Origin: Clostridia bacterium
GTDB taxonomy: Bacteria; Bacillota_A; Clostridia; Oscillospirales; CAG-272
Direction: 5' to 3'
NCBI GenBank assembly: GCA_017452945.1
Contig: JAFTLD010000067.1
Span: 1 to 29,402 of the forward strand
Length of the DNA: 29,402 nt
Shown here: piece by piece, positions 7,016 to 15,352 of the stretch
Layout: each line of letters begins with the position of its first letter
Position numbering within the stretch: position 1 is the stretch's first letter
Position numbers and translations under genes: made by a program
Notes under the pieces: model-generated
Database searches by the model: none
Seen by the model: only the letters and a program-made list of their open reading frames with translations
What the model was told of the DNA's origin: nothing

Positions 7016-8920
7016 ATGAGTACAAAAAACGGTGAGCTGGATCGTTATCTGTTTCATCAGGGAACGTCAGGCCATGCATATGCCTATCTCGGTGCGCACC
7101 GAGTGGGGGACGAATACTGCTTCCGTGTTTGGGCTCCTAATGCCGACGGTGTGTGGGTGAGCGGTGATTTTAATGCTTGGGAGCTCTCAAATTCCATGCA
7201 GCGCATCTCGCAAGGCGGTATCTGGGAGGCAAGATTGCCTGCGGATAAGGTCAAGCCGGGAGATGCATATAAGTATTGCATTGCTTCGGGTGAGCGCCGC
7301 ATTTGGAAAGCCGACCCTTACGCGCAATATGCCGAGAGTGCACCGGGAACCAATTCCCGTATCTGGGAGGCAGAGCCCTATCAGTGGCAGGATGCAGCCT
7401 GGCTGCGCCGCCGCAGACAGATGGCGGAGAAATACTATCAATCTCCGATGAACATTTATGAAATGCACCTGGGTTCATGGCACAGGACCGAGGACGGAAA
7501 ATATCTGACCTATCGCGAAATTGCCGACAAGCTTGCGCCCTACCTTGTGGATATGGGATACACGCACGTGGAGCTTATGCCGGTCATGGAGCATCCGTTT
7601 GACGGATCGTGGGGCTATCAGGTATGCGGCTATTTTTGCCCGACTCCGCGCTACGGTACCCCTGATGATTTCCGCTATTTTGTTGATACTATGCATGCGC
7701 ACAATCTCGGTGTTTTGCTTGACTGGGTGCCTGCACATTTTCCCAAGGACGCCTACGGGCTTTATGAATTTGACGGCAAGCCGCTTTACGAGTATCAGGG
7801 ACGCGACCGTATGGAGAACCGAGGCTGGGGGACGCGTTGCTTTGACGTGGGCAGGGAAGAGGTACAATCTTTCCTGATCTCGGGAGCAACCTATTGGGCA
7901 AAGGAATTTCATGCGGACGGTCTTCGCGTGGATGCGGTGACCAGTATGCTGTATCTGGATTACGACAGAGAACCGGGTGAGTGGTTGCCCAATGTGCATG
8001 GGGACAATCGCAACCTGGAGGCGATTGCATTTTTCAGAAAGCTGAATGCGCACATGCGTCGCGAGTGCCCCGGTGTGCTCATGATCGCAGAGGAATCCAC
8101 TGCGTTTTTGCATGTGACAGGGAAGGATCGAGAGGGCCTTGGCTTCCACCTCAAGTGGAATATGGGCTGGATGAACGATACGCTTTTCTATGCCGAAAAG
8201 GATCCGCTTTATCGCAGCTATCACCACGATAAGCTGACGTTCTCCTTGATGTACGCCTTCAACGAGCATTTCGTGCTGCCCATTTCTCATGATGAGGTGG
8301 TACACGGTAAAAAGCCGTTCATTGATAAAATGCCGGGGGACTATTGGAAAAAGTTTGCGGGTGCGCGCCTGTTTGCGGCATATCAGATGCTGCATCCGGG
8401 CAAAAAGCTCAATTTTATGGGCAATGAGATCGGTCAGTTCCGCGAGTGGGATTATGACGGAGAGATCGAATGGTTCCTGCTTGACGAATATGCTACGCAC
8501 CGCAAGCACAAGGAGTTCATCAAGGCGCTCAACGCATTTTACCTTGCCGAGCCGGCTCTTTGGCAGGTGGACGATTCCTTTGACGGATTCAAATGGATTG
8601 ATGCAGATGATAAGTCCCGCAGTATTACAAGCTTCCGCCGCATCGATAAGAACGGAAGGGAACTGATCGCGGTGCTTAACTATACCCCCGTCGCCTACGA
8701 GGATTTTCTGCTTGAGGTTCCCGCAGACGGCACCTATTGCGAGGTCTTTAACACCGATGAAACAGCCTTTGGCGGCAGCGGTGTGACCAATACGGATGTG
8801 CAGTTCCGCTCGGAGCAGATGGGTGGAAAGCATGCCATCAGACTGCGTGTGCCGCCGCTTGGCGTAACCGTACTGCGCTGCGTGCGCAAAAAGGCGACCC
8901 GAAAGCCGAGTCGCGCCTGA
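7016..8920 (+). CDS. glgB: 1,4-alpha-glucan branching enzyme (GH13)
   Basis: Cuts alpha-1,4 glucan chains and transfers them to make alpha-1,6 branches in glycogen. The 634-residue protein has an N-terminal CBM48-type domain (about residues 25-120), the GH13 catalytic barrel, and a C-terminal all-beta domain. The four GH13 regions are visible: DWVPAHF, GLRVDAV with nucleophile Asp306, IAEES with acid/base Glu359, and ISHDEVVHGK with Asp426. The HDEVVHGK form is specific to branching enzymes. The length is normal for the short bacterial class. The ATG at 7016 follows a strong GGGAGGTGAG site. It is the first gene of the glg operon, directly behind a consensus promoter. The product is cytoplasmic; no signal peptide is seen. 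Confidence 0.96.
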   Translation: MSTKNGELDRYLFHQGTSGHAYAYLGAHRVGDEYCFRVWAPNADGVWVSGDFNAWELSNSMQRISQGGIWEARLPADKVKPGDAYKYCIASGERRIWKADPYAQYAESAPGTNSRIWEAEPYQWQDAAWLRRRRQMAEKYYQSPMNIYEMHLGSWHRTEDGKYLTYREIADKLAPYLVDMGYTHVELMPVMEHPFDGSWGYQVCGYFCPTPRYGTPDDFRYFVDTMHAHNLGVLLDWVPAHFPKDAYGLYEFDGKPLYEYQGRDRMENRGWGTRCFDVGREEVQSFLISGATYWAKEFHADGLRVDAVTSMLYLDYDREPGEWLPNVHGDNRNLEAIAFFRKLNAHMRRECPGVLMIAEESTAFLHVTGKDREGLGFHLKWNMGWMNDTLFYAEKDPLYRSYHHDKLTFSLMYAFNEHFVLPISHDEVVHGKKPFIDKMPGDYWKKFAGARLFAAYQMLHPGKKLNFMGNEIGQFREWDYDGEIEWFLLDEYATHRKHKEFIKALNAFYLAEPALWQVDDSFDGFKWIDADDKSRSITSFRRIDKNGRELIAVLNYTPVAYEDFLLEVPADGTYCEVFNTDETAFGGSGVTNTDVQFRSEQMGGKHAIRLRVPPLGVTVLRCVRKKATRKPSRA

Positions 8921-8934
8921 TTTTGTTATTTTTC
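8894..8934 (+). terminator. Possible weak terminator or attenuator at the end of glgB
   Basis: The last codons of glgB form an imperfect hairpin (GCGAC at 8894-8898 with GTCGC at 8910-8914, plus an inner CG pair across one mismatch) followed by a T-rich stretch, 8921-8934. Since no good promoter is seen in the 96 bases before glgC, it would act as partial attenuation inside the operon rather than a full stop. Confidence 0.4.
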
Positions 8935-9016
8935 ACGGCAAGACCGTAAAAGATAATCTATATTTATGAAACCGGCTCTGCCGGAACACCAATAATTTTA
9001 CGAAGGAGTGGTTTTT

Positions 9017-10201
9017 ATGTTCAAGAAAAAAGAATGTGTCGCAATGCTGCTCGCAGGCGGCCAGGGCTCGCGTCTGTACGCACTGACTACCAAGACAGCC
9101 AAACCCGCAGTTCCCTTCGGCGGTAAGTACCGCATCATCGATTTCCCCCTTTCTAACTGCGTCAATTCCGGTATTGATACGGTTGGTGTTCTGACCCAGT
9201 ACCAGCCGCTGGTGCTCAATGAGTACATCGGTAACGGTCTGCCCTGGGATCTCGACCGCGCATGGGGCGGCGTCAAGATCCTGCCTCCCTATCAGGGACA
9301 AAAGCGTGCCGACTGGTATAAAGGTACGGCAAACGCCATTTATCAGAATATGGAGTTTGTCAACCGTTATGACGCGGAATACGTGCTCATCCTCTCGGGT
9401 GACCACATCTATAAGATGGATTACGCCAAAATGCTTGCATACCACAAGCAAAAGGGCGCAGATTGTACCATTGCCGTTCTGGCAGTGCCGATGGAAGAGG
9501 CCAGCCGTTTCGGTATCATGAGTACCAATGAGGACGGCTCGATCTATAAGTTCTCGGAAAAGCCCAAGAACCCCGATTCCAATCTGGCAAGCATGGGTAT
9601 TTACATCTTCAATCGCAAAAAGCTCAATGATTATTTAACCGCGGATGAAAACACACCCGGTTCGTCCAACGACTTCGGCAAGAACATCATCCCCAACATG
9701 CTGGCAGCAGGCGAGAAGATGTTCGCATATCCCTTTGAGGGCTATTGGAAGGATGTCGGAACCATTTCCTCTCTTTGGGAAGCTAACATGGATCTGCTGG
9801 GCGAGAATCCCGAGCTCAATCTGGGTGACGAGTCTTGGCGTATTTACGCGCGTCACCACGCATCTGCTCCTCAGTTCGTGGGGAAGGATGCCGTGATCGA
9901 AAACAGCAACATTACCGAGGGCTGCGAGATCTACGGTACGGTCCGTAACTGCGTGGTCGGCACGGGCGTTAAGGTCGAAAAGGGCGCGGTCGTAACCGAC
10001 AGTGTGCTGATGGGCGACTCTGTGATCGGTGAGCGCGCCGTGGTGTCCTATGCGATTGTGGATACCGGTGTTACGATCGGCAAGGGTGCTGTGATCGGTG
10101 AGGATAAGGCAACGGCAAAGGGAATTGCCGTGATCGGTGAGGACGTTACCATTGAAGATGGCGCACGCGTTGAAGCCGGCACCATGATTCCCGAAGTTTA
10201 A
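9017..10201 (+). CDS. glgC: Glucose-1-phosphate adenylyltransferase, catalytic subunit
   Basis: Makes ADP-glucose from glucose-1-phosphate and ATP, the committed step of glycogen synthesis. The 394-residue product has the nucleotidyltransferase loop GGQGSRL (residues 14-20), the [14 protein letters not shown] segment, the catalytic [12 protein letters not shown] stretch, the FSEKP glucose-1-phosphate site, and a C-terminal left-handed beta-helix of hexapeptide repeats. All key residues are present, unlike in GlgD next door. The ATG at 9017 was preferred to an in-frame GTG three codons upstream because AAGGAG lies eight bases before it. It lies 96 bases after glgB and 19 bases before glgD. In Geobacillus the GlgC and GlgD products form a hetero-oligomer, and the same is likely here. 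Confidence 0.96.
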   Translation: MFKKKECVAMLLAGGQGSRLYALTTKTAKPAVPFGGKYRIIDFPLSNCVNSGIDTVGVLTQYQPLVLNEYIGNGLPWDLDRAWGGVKILPPYQGQKRADWYKGTANAIYQNMEFVNRYDAEYVLILSGDHIYKMDYAKMLAYHKQKGADCTIAVLAVPMEEASRFGIMSTNEDGSIYKFSEKPKNPDSNLASMGIYIFNRKKLNDYLTADENTPGSSNDFGKNIIPNMLAAGEKMFAYPFEGYWKDVGTISSLWEANMDLLGENPELNLGDESWRIYARHHASAPQFVGKDAVIENSNITEGCEIYGTVRNCVVGTGVKVEKGAVVTDSVLMGDSVIGERAVVSYAIVDTGVTIGKGAVIGEDKATAKGIAVIGEDVTIEDGARVEAGTMIPEV

Positions 10202-10220
10202 GAAAAGGGGGAACTGAAAA

Positions 10221-11351
10221 ATGACTGCAGCAGGATTGATTTTTGCAAATACACATGATAAGAATATTGCCGAAATGACAAGATTGCGTACCATGGCTTC
10301 GGTACCCTTCGGCGGCAGATACCGTCTGATCGACTTCGCACTCTCCAACATGGTCAACTCGGATATCACCAAGGTGGGCGTGATTACCCACTATAACTAC
10401 CAATCGTTGCTCGACCATATCGGTAACGGTAAGGACTGGGATCTGGCTCGCCGTTCGGGCGGTATCAAGATCTTGCCCCCGTACATTACCATGTTTGATT
10501 CCACCACTCCCGGCGTTAACCGTTCCAGAATGGATGCGCTCAAGGGTGCGATCAACTTTATCAACCGTTGCTCCGAGGACTATATCGTGATGTCCGACTG
10601 TGACGTGATCTGCAACATTGACCTGAAGGCTGTGCTTGCAGCGCACGAGGCAAGCGGTGCGGATCTGACCTTTGTCACCACGGTTATGGACGCAGGCTCC
10701 CTGTACGTGCAGGGTACCGTTCCGGTCGTGCAGGTGGACGAGGGCGGCAGAGTCACCGATTTTGCCGAGATGCATCCCACCGAGGGACAAGTTACCATCA
10801 GCACCAATATCATGGTGGCAACGCGCACCTATCTGCAAGGCGTGGTACAAGAGGCTGCCTCTCACGGTTATACCAGCTTCTTCAAGGACATCATTGCAAA
10901 GTCGCTGGATAGCGCAAATTATCGCGCTTATGCATATGACGGTGTGTTCGCCAAGATCGGCTCGATGGAGGGCTATTTCGCTTGCTCCATGGCGCTGCTT
11001 GATGAGGATACCCGCCGTGGTATCTGGGGCGTTCCGAACAGACCCATTCTGACCAAGGTGCGTAATTCCGCGCCCACCAAGTATTGCGGTGACGCCAAGA
11101 TCACCAATTCCGTTGTAGCTGACGGTTGTGTGATCGAGGGTACGGTAGAAAACTCTATTTTGTTCCGCGGTGTTAAGGTAGGCAAGGGAACCGTAGTCAA
11201 GAATTCCATTCTCATGCAGGATACCTATACGGGCGAGAACGTGCTGCTGAATTGCGTGATCACCGATAAGAACGTCATGATCAAGGATGGCAGAACGCTT
11301 TCCGGTTGTGAGACCATGCCCTTCTACATCGGCAAAAACGGTGCGATTTAA
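10221..11351 (+). CDS. glgD: GlgD, ADP-glucose pyrophosphorylase regulatory/non-catalytic paralogue
   Basis: Paralogue of GlgC that associates with it and raises its activity in Firmicutes. The 376-residue protein keeps the overall fold (SVPFGGRYRLIDFALSN segment, C-terminal beta-helix with SGCETMPFYIG end). It lacks the GGxGxRL nucleotide loop, which is replaced by AAGLIFANTHDK, and has SDCDV where GlgC has SGDHI. This is the expected pattern for GlgD, so catalysis by itself is unlikely. The start at 10221 follows a GGGGGAA site. It is 19 bases after glgC and 11 bases before glgA, so the three are clearly one transcription unit. Confidence 0.95.
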   Translation: MTAAGLIFANTHDKNIAEMTRLRTMASVPFGGRYRLIDFALSNMVNSDITKVGVITHYNYQSLLDHIGNGKDWDLARRSGGIKILPPYITMFDSTTPGVNRSRMDALKGAINFINRCSEDYIVMSDCDVICNIDLKAVLAAHEASGADLTFVTTVMDAGSLYVQGTVPVVQVDEGGRVTDFAEMHPTEGQVTISTNIMVATRTYLQGVVQEAASHGYTSFFKDIIAKSLDSANYRAYAYDGVFAKIGSMEGYFACSMALLDEDTRRGIWGVPNRPILTKVRNSAPTKYCGDAKITNSVVADGCVIEGTVENSILFRGVKVGKGTVVKNSILMQDTYTGENVLLNCVITDKNVMIKDGRTLSGCETMPFYIGKNGAI

Positions 11352-11362
11352 GGAGATTTAGC

Positions 11363-12802
11363 ATGAAAAAGATTTTATTTGTAGGCGCGGAGGCTATGCC
11401 TTTTGCTGCCACGGGCGGACTTGGTGACGTGCTGGGCTCTCTGCCGGCAGCCATCCGCAAAAAGGGCGGCAAGAGTGTGGACGTGCGCGTGGTACTTCCG
11501 TTGTACGGTGCTATGGGACAGAGCTGGCGTGATCAGCTGCAAAGCGAGGCGGAATTCCGCGTTAATCTTGCCTGGCGTAACCAGTATTGCGGCGTCAAGT
11601 CGCTTGTCAAGGACGGTGTGACCTTCTATTTCATAGATAACGAATATTATTTTGACCGTCCTGCGCTGTACGGCAATTTTGATGACGGTGAGAGATATGC
11701 CTTCTTCTGTAAGGCTGTACTGGAAATGATGCCGATGATCGATTGGTATCCCGACGTACTGCACGCACACGATTGGCAGGCTGCTCTTTCTGTGGTATAT
11801 CTGAATACCAGATATCGCAATCAGCCCGCATACGAGCATATGAAGAGTGTATTCACCATTCATAATATCGAATATCAGGGTCAGTATGATTTCTCGATCC
11901 TTGGTGACGTATTTGAGCTTGGCGTGGAGCACGGCTCGCTGATGCGCTATGACGATTGCATTAACCTTATGAAAGCGGCCATCGTGTGTGCCGATACTGT
12001 CACCACGGTCAGCCCCAGATATGCCGAAGAGATCAAGACTGCGGAATATGCGCACAGACTCAACTTTGTGCTGGAGCAGAACAGCCACAAGCTGATGGGC
12101 ATTCTCAACGGTATTGATTACGATTACTATAACCCCGCAAAGGATACGGGACTTGTTTCCACCTTTGATGCGCGTCGCCTGTCGGGCAAGGCAAAGGACA
12201 AGGAGGCTATGCAGGCAGAGGCAGGCTTGCCGCTGCGTGCCGACGTCCCCGTGCTTGCCGTCATCTCGCGTCTGGCTGCCCACAAGGGACTTGACCTGAT
12301 CAGCGAGATCGCAGATCGCCTGGTTGCCGAGAACGATATCCAGCTGATCGTGCTGGGTAAGGGCGAGGAAAGATTTGAGCGATTCTTTGCCGACCTGGCT
12401 GCACGTTATCCCGATAAGGTCGCGGCACTTCTGACTTATGACAGAGATCTTGCAAAGCGCATTTATGCCGCAACCGATATTTTCCTGATGCCTTCCAAGA
12501 GTGAGCCTTGCGGACTTTCGCAGATGATCGCTTCCCGTTACGGTGCCGTTCCCGTAGTACGCGAGACCGGTGGCCTTTACGATTCGATCAAGCCCTATTG
12601 GGAAAAGGACGGCGAGATGCTTGGCAACGGCTTTACCTTTGCGGGCTACAGCGGTGTAGAGCTGCATGAGCGCACCTGCGCTGCCATTGCTCTGTATCGC
12701 GACAGCGCAAAGTGGAAAAAGCTTGTTGCAAAGGTCATGCGCACCGATTTCTCCTGGGGCGCATCTGCAGGCAAGTATCTGGACATGTATGCCGAGCTTT
12801 GA
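11363..12802 (+). CDS. glgA: Glycogen synthase (GT5, ADP-glucose type)
   Basis: Transfers glucose from ADP-glucose to the non-reducing ends of glycogen. The 479-residue protein has the two Rossmann-like domains of GT5 enzymes: an N-terminal FVGAEAMPF...TGGLGDV segment, the VLHAHDWQA motif, FTIHNIEYQG, and the C-terminal SEPCGLSQMIASRYG and RETGGLYDSI motifs that hold the nucleotide sugar and catalytic Glu. Length is standard. At position 16 the KTGGL motif reads ATGGL, so the lysine shown in Escherichia coli GlgA (Lys15) to contact ADP-glucose is alanine. AAGGAG precedes the ATG at 11363, 11 bases after glgD. The identity is secure; the effect of the substitution is unknown. Confidence 0.95.
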   Translation: MKKILFVGAEAMPFAATGGLGDVLGSLPAAIRKKGGKSVDVRVVLPLYGAMGQSWRDQLQSEAEFRVNLAWRNQYCGVKSLVKDGVTFYFIDNEYYFDRPALYGNFDDGERYAFFCKAVLEMMPMIDWYPDVLHAHDWQAALSVVYLNTRYRNQPAYEHMKSVFTIHNIEYQGQYDFSILGDVFELGVEHGSLMRYDDCINLMKAAIVCADTVTTVSPRYAEEIKTAEYAHRLNFVLEQNSHKLMGILNGIDYDYYNPAKDTGLVSTFDARRLSGKAKDKEAMQAEAGLPLRADVPVLAVISRLAAHKGLDLISEIADRLVAENDIQLIVLGKGEERFERFFADLAARYPDKVAALLTYDRDLAKRIYAATDIFLMPSKSEPCGLSQMIASRYGAVPVVRETGGLYDSIKPYWEKDGEMLGNGFTFAGYSGVELHERTCAAIALYRDSAKWKKLVAKVMRTDFSWGASAGKYLDMYAEL

Positions 12803-12858
12803 TATTTTAATAAGAGACCCCATACGATTTATACCCTAAGAAAGGATTTAGTAAACCA

Positions 12859-15285
12859 ATGATAGACTACAGACCCACAGCGGCAAAGATCAGAGATGAT
12901 CTGACGATCAAGCTTTCCCGCTATTTCGGTTGCACCCCCGCTGAGGCAACCACCGAACAAATGTATAAGGCAACCGCTATGACGATCAGAGATATTCTGA
13001 CCGAAAAGAGAGGCGAATTCAAAAAGCAAGTGAACAGACAGGGCTCCAAGCGCGTGTATTATATGTGCATGGAATTTCTGCTTGGCAGATCGCTCAAGAC
13101 CAATTTGTGCAATCTGGGACTTGACAAGGAATACAGTAAGGCATTGGGCGAACTGGGATTTGCTCTTGATGACCTTTATTCCTGTGAGCCCGATGCAGGA
13201 CTTGGCAACGGCGGTCTTGGCAGACTTGCCGCGTGCTTTATGGACTCTCTTTCCTCGCTGGATTATCCTGCAACCGGCTTTTCGATCTGCTATGAGTACG
13301 GCTTGTTCCGTCAGATGATCGTGGACGGTATTCAGGTGGAATTGCCCGACGTTTGGCTGCCCGGCGGTGAAGTATGGCTTGTTCCCAGAACTGACAGAAC
13401 CTTCCACGTACGCTTTGGCGGTCACGTCAGAGAGCTTTGGAAGGAAGGCCGCATGGAGGTCGTTTACGAAAACGCTGAGGAGGTCGAGGCTGTACCCTAT
13501 GACATGATGATGTCGGGTGCAGACAGCTCTGCTGTCAGCCAGCTCAGACTTTGGCGTGCGCGTGACGTCAAGAATTTCAATATGGGTCTGTTTACGCAAG
13601 GACAGTATGCAAGAGCCATGCAGGAAAACACGCAGGCAGAAACCATTTCCAAGGTTTTGTACCCTTCGGATAATCATACCGAGGGTAAGCTGCTGCGCCT
13701 GACGCAACAATATTTCCTGGTGTCTGCATCCTGTCAGAGCATCATTCGTGACCATATGGCAGTTTACGGCACCCTGGCCAATCTGCCCGATAAGGTTGCC
13801 ATCCATATCAACGATACCCACCCCGCGCTCTGCATTCCCGAGCTGATGCGCATCCTTGTGGATGAGTATTTCTATCCTTGGGATATGGCGTGGGATATGG
13901 TCAAAAAGATCTGCTCTTATACCAACCACACGGTCATGCCCGAGGCGCTGGAAACCTGGAACGAGGATCTGTTCCGCCTCAAGCTGCCCAGAATTTATGC
14001 GATCATCAAGGAAATCAGCGAGCGCTTCTGCCGCGAGGCATGGAATGTATTCCCGGGCAACTGGCAGCGCATCTCCAAGATGAGCATCGTGGGCTACGGA
14101 CAGGTCAGAATGGCAAATCTTTGCGTCATCGGCAGCCATTCAGTCAACGGCGTTTCCAAGCTGCACTCGAATATTCTGACCGAGAGCGTGTTCAAGGATT
14201 TCTACAAGATGTATCCCGAAAAGTGCCTCACCGTGCCAAACGGTATTGCGCACCTTCGTTGGCTGTGCTACTCCAACCCGCAGCTTGCAGGTCTTTTGGA
14301 TGAATGCATCGGTACGGGATATCGCCACAATCCCGAGGAACTGGCAGAGTTTGCAAAGTTTGCGGATGATGCGGCAGTTGTACAGCGCGTGCGTGACATC
14401 AAGCATGCCAATAAAGTGGCATTTGCGCAGCATCTGTACCGCAAGACCGGTCAGAATCTGGATACGCACAGCATCTACGACGTGCAGATCAAGCGTTTGC
14501 ACGAATACAAGCGTCAGTTGCTCAACGCGCTTAATATCATCGGCCTTTATCTGGATCTGCGTGAGAATCCCGATCTCGAAATGACACCTCAGACCTATAT
14601 CTTCGGTGCAAAGGCTGCTCCGGGATATCAGATGGCAAAGCGCATCATTCAGCTGCTTTGCATGATCAGCAAGGATATTGAAAAGAATCCCAAGATCAAG
14701 CAGAAGCTCAATCTGGTGTTCCTTGAGAACTATGACGTAAGCACTGCCGAGATCCTGATCCCCTCGGCTGATATCAGTGAGCAGATCTCGCTGGCCGGTA
14801 AGGAAGCCAGCGGCACGGGCTGCATGAAGCTGATGATCAACGGTGCGCTGACCATCGGTACGCTGGACGGTGCGAATATTGAAATGCTGGATGCAGTGGG
14901 CGAAGAAAATATGTATATCTTCGGTCTGACCGCTGCAGAGGTCGAGCAGCTGTGGCTGCGCGGCTACCGCTCTGCCGAGTTCTATGCCAATAATCAGCGC
15001 CTTGAGCGCATTGTCAACTTCCTGTCCGTCGGCTTTGCAGGTGAATCCTTTGCGGATATCGCCACCTACCTGCTGGCAGGCCAGGGCATTGCAGACCCCT
15101 TCATGTGTCTGGCTGACTTTGAGTCCTACCGCCTGACCCATCAACAGGCAGTGCGCGATTATGCAAACCGCACCGAGTGGTCCCGCCGTTCTCTGCTCAA
15201 CACCGCAGCCTGCGGCTATTTCGCAGCAGACCGCTCTATTCGCGAATATGCCGAGAAGATCTGGCATATCGAGCCCTTAAAGTAA
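12859..15285 (+). CDS. glgP: Glycogen/maltodextrin phosphorylase (GT35)
   Basis: Releases glucose-1-phosphate from glycogen with a pyridoxal phosphate cofactor. The 808-residue length is typical. The PLP attachment segment EASGTGCMKLMINGALTIGTLDGA is split here as EASGTGCMK with Lys657 and NGALTIGT; the residue usually Asn before Met-Lys is Cys655. Other family landmarks are present, including GNGGLGRLAACFMDS, IHINDTHPAL and the VQIKRLHEYKRQ segment. Start at 12859 has a weaker and more distant site (AAAGGA, 12 bases away). It lies 56 bases after glgA. Having both synthesis and breakdown genes in a single operon implies that flux is controlled at enzyme level rather than by transcription alone. 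Confidence 0.95.
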   Translation: MIDYRPTAAKIRDDLTIKLSRYFGCTPAEATTEQMYKATAMTIRDILTEKRGEFKKQVNRQGSKRVYYMCMEFLLGRSLKTNLCNLGLDKEYSKALGELGFALDDLYSCEPDAGLGNGGLGRLAACFMDSLSSLDYPATGFSICYEYGLFRQMIVDGIQVELPDVWLPGGEVWLVPRTDRTFHVRFGGHVRELWKEGRMEVVYENAEEVEAVPYDMMMSGADSSAVSQLRLWRARDVKNFNMGLFTQGQYARAMQENTQAETISKVLYPSDNHTEGKLLRLTQQYFLVSASCQSIIRDHMAVYGTLANLPDKVAIHINDTHPALCIPELMRILVDEYFYPWDMAWDMVKKICSYTNHTVMPEALETWNEDLFRLKLPRIYAIIKEISERFCREAWNVFPGNWQRISKMSIVGYGQVRMANLCVIGSHSVNGVSKLHSNILTESVFKDFYKMYPEKCLTVPNGIAHLRWLCYSNPQLAGLLDECIGTGYRHNPEELAEFAKFADDAAVVQRVRDIKHANKVAFAQHLYRKTGQNLDTHSIYDVQIKRLHEYKRQLLNALNIIGLYLDLRENPDLEMTPQTYIFGAKAAPGYQMAKRIIQLLCMISKDIEKNPKIKQKLNLVFLENYDVSTAEILIPSADISEQISLAGKEASGTGCMKLMINGALTIGTLDGANIEMLDAVGEENMYIFGLTAAEVEQLWLRGYRSAEFYANNQRLERIVNFLSVGFAGESFADIATYLLAGQGIADPFMCLADFESYRLTHQQAVRDYANRTEWSRRSLLNTAACGYFAADRSIREYAEKIWHIEPLK

Positions 15286-15300
15286 GAATTAAAGCAAATC

Positions 15301-15342
15301 TCGGGGCTGTCGCCCAAAAACGACAGCCCCGAAAGAGTTTTT
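15301..15342 (+). terminator. Terminator or attenuator after glgP
   Basis: A perfect 12-base-pair stem (15301-15312 with 15321-15332, loop of eight) is followed by AAGAG and five T residues ending at 15342. The ribosome binding site of the next gene begins at 15343, so the gene behind it can only be transcribed by read-through or from a promoter not visible here. It probably sets a lower level for the two distal genes. Confidence 0.8.
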
Positions 15343-15352
15343 GGAGGCAATT

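Noticed and set aside
7475..8833. 452-codon open frame on the minus strand opposite glgB
   Set aside because: Shadow frame of glgB; no start site signals and the protein looks random.
11375..12823. 482-codon open frame on the minus strand opposite glgA
   Set aside because: The frame is a shadow of glgA codon bias. Its translation has no recognisable motifs and no ribosome binding site or promoter, while the plus-strand gene is unmistakable.
12829..14139. 436-codon open frame on the minus strand opposite glgP
   Set aside because: Antisense shadow of a conserved phosphorylase gene; no family features in the translated product.
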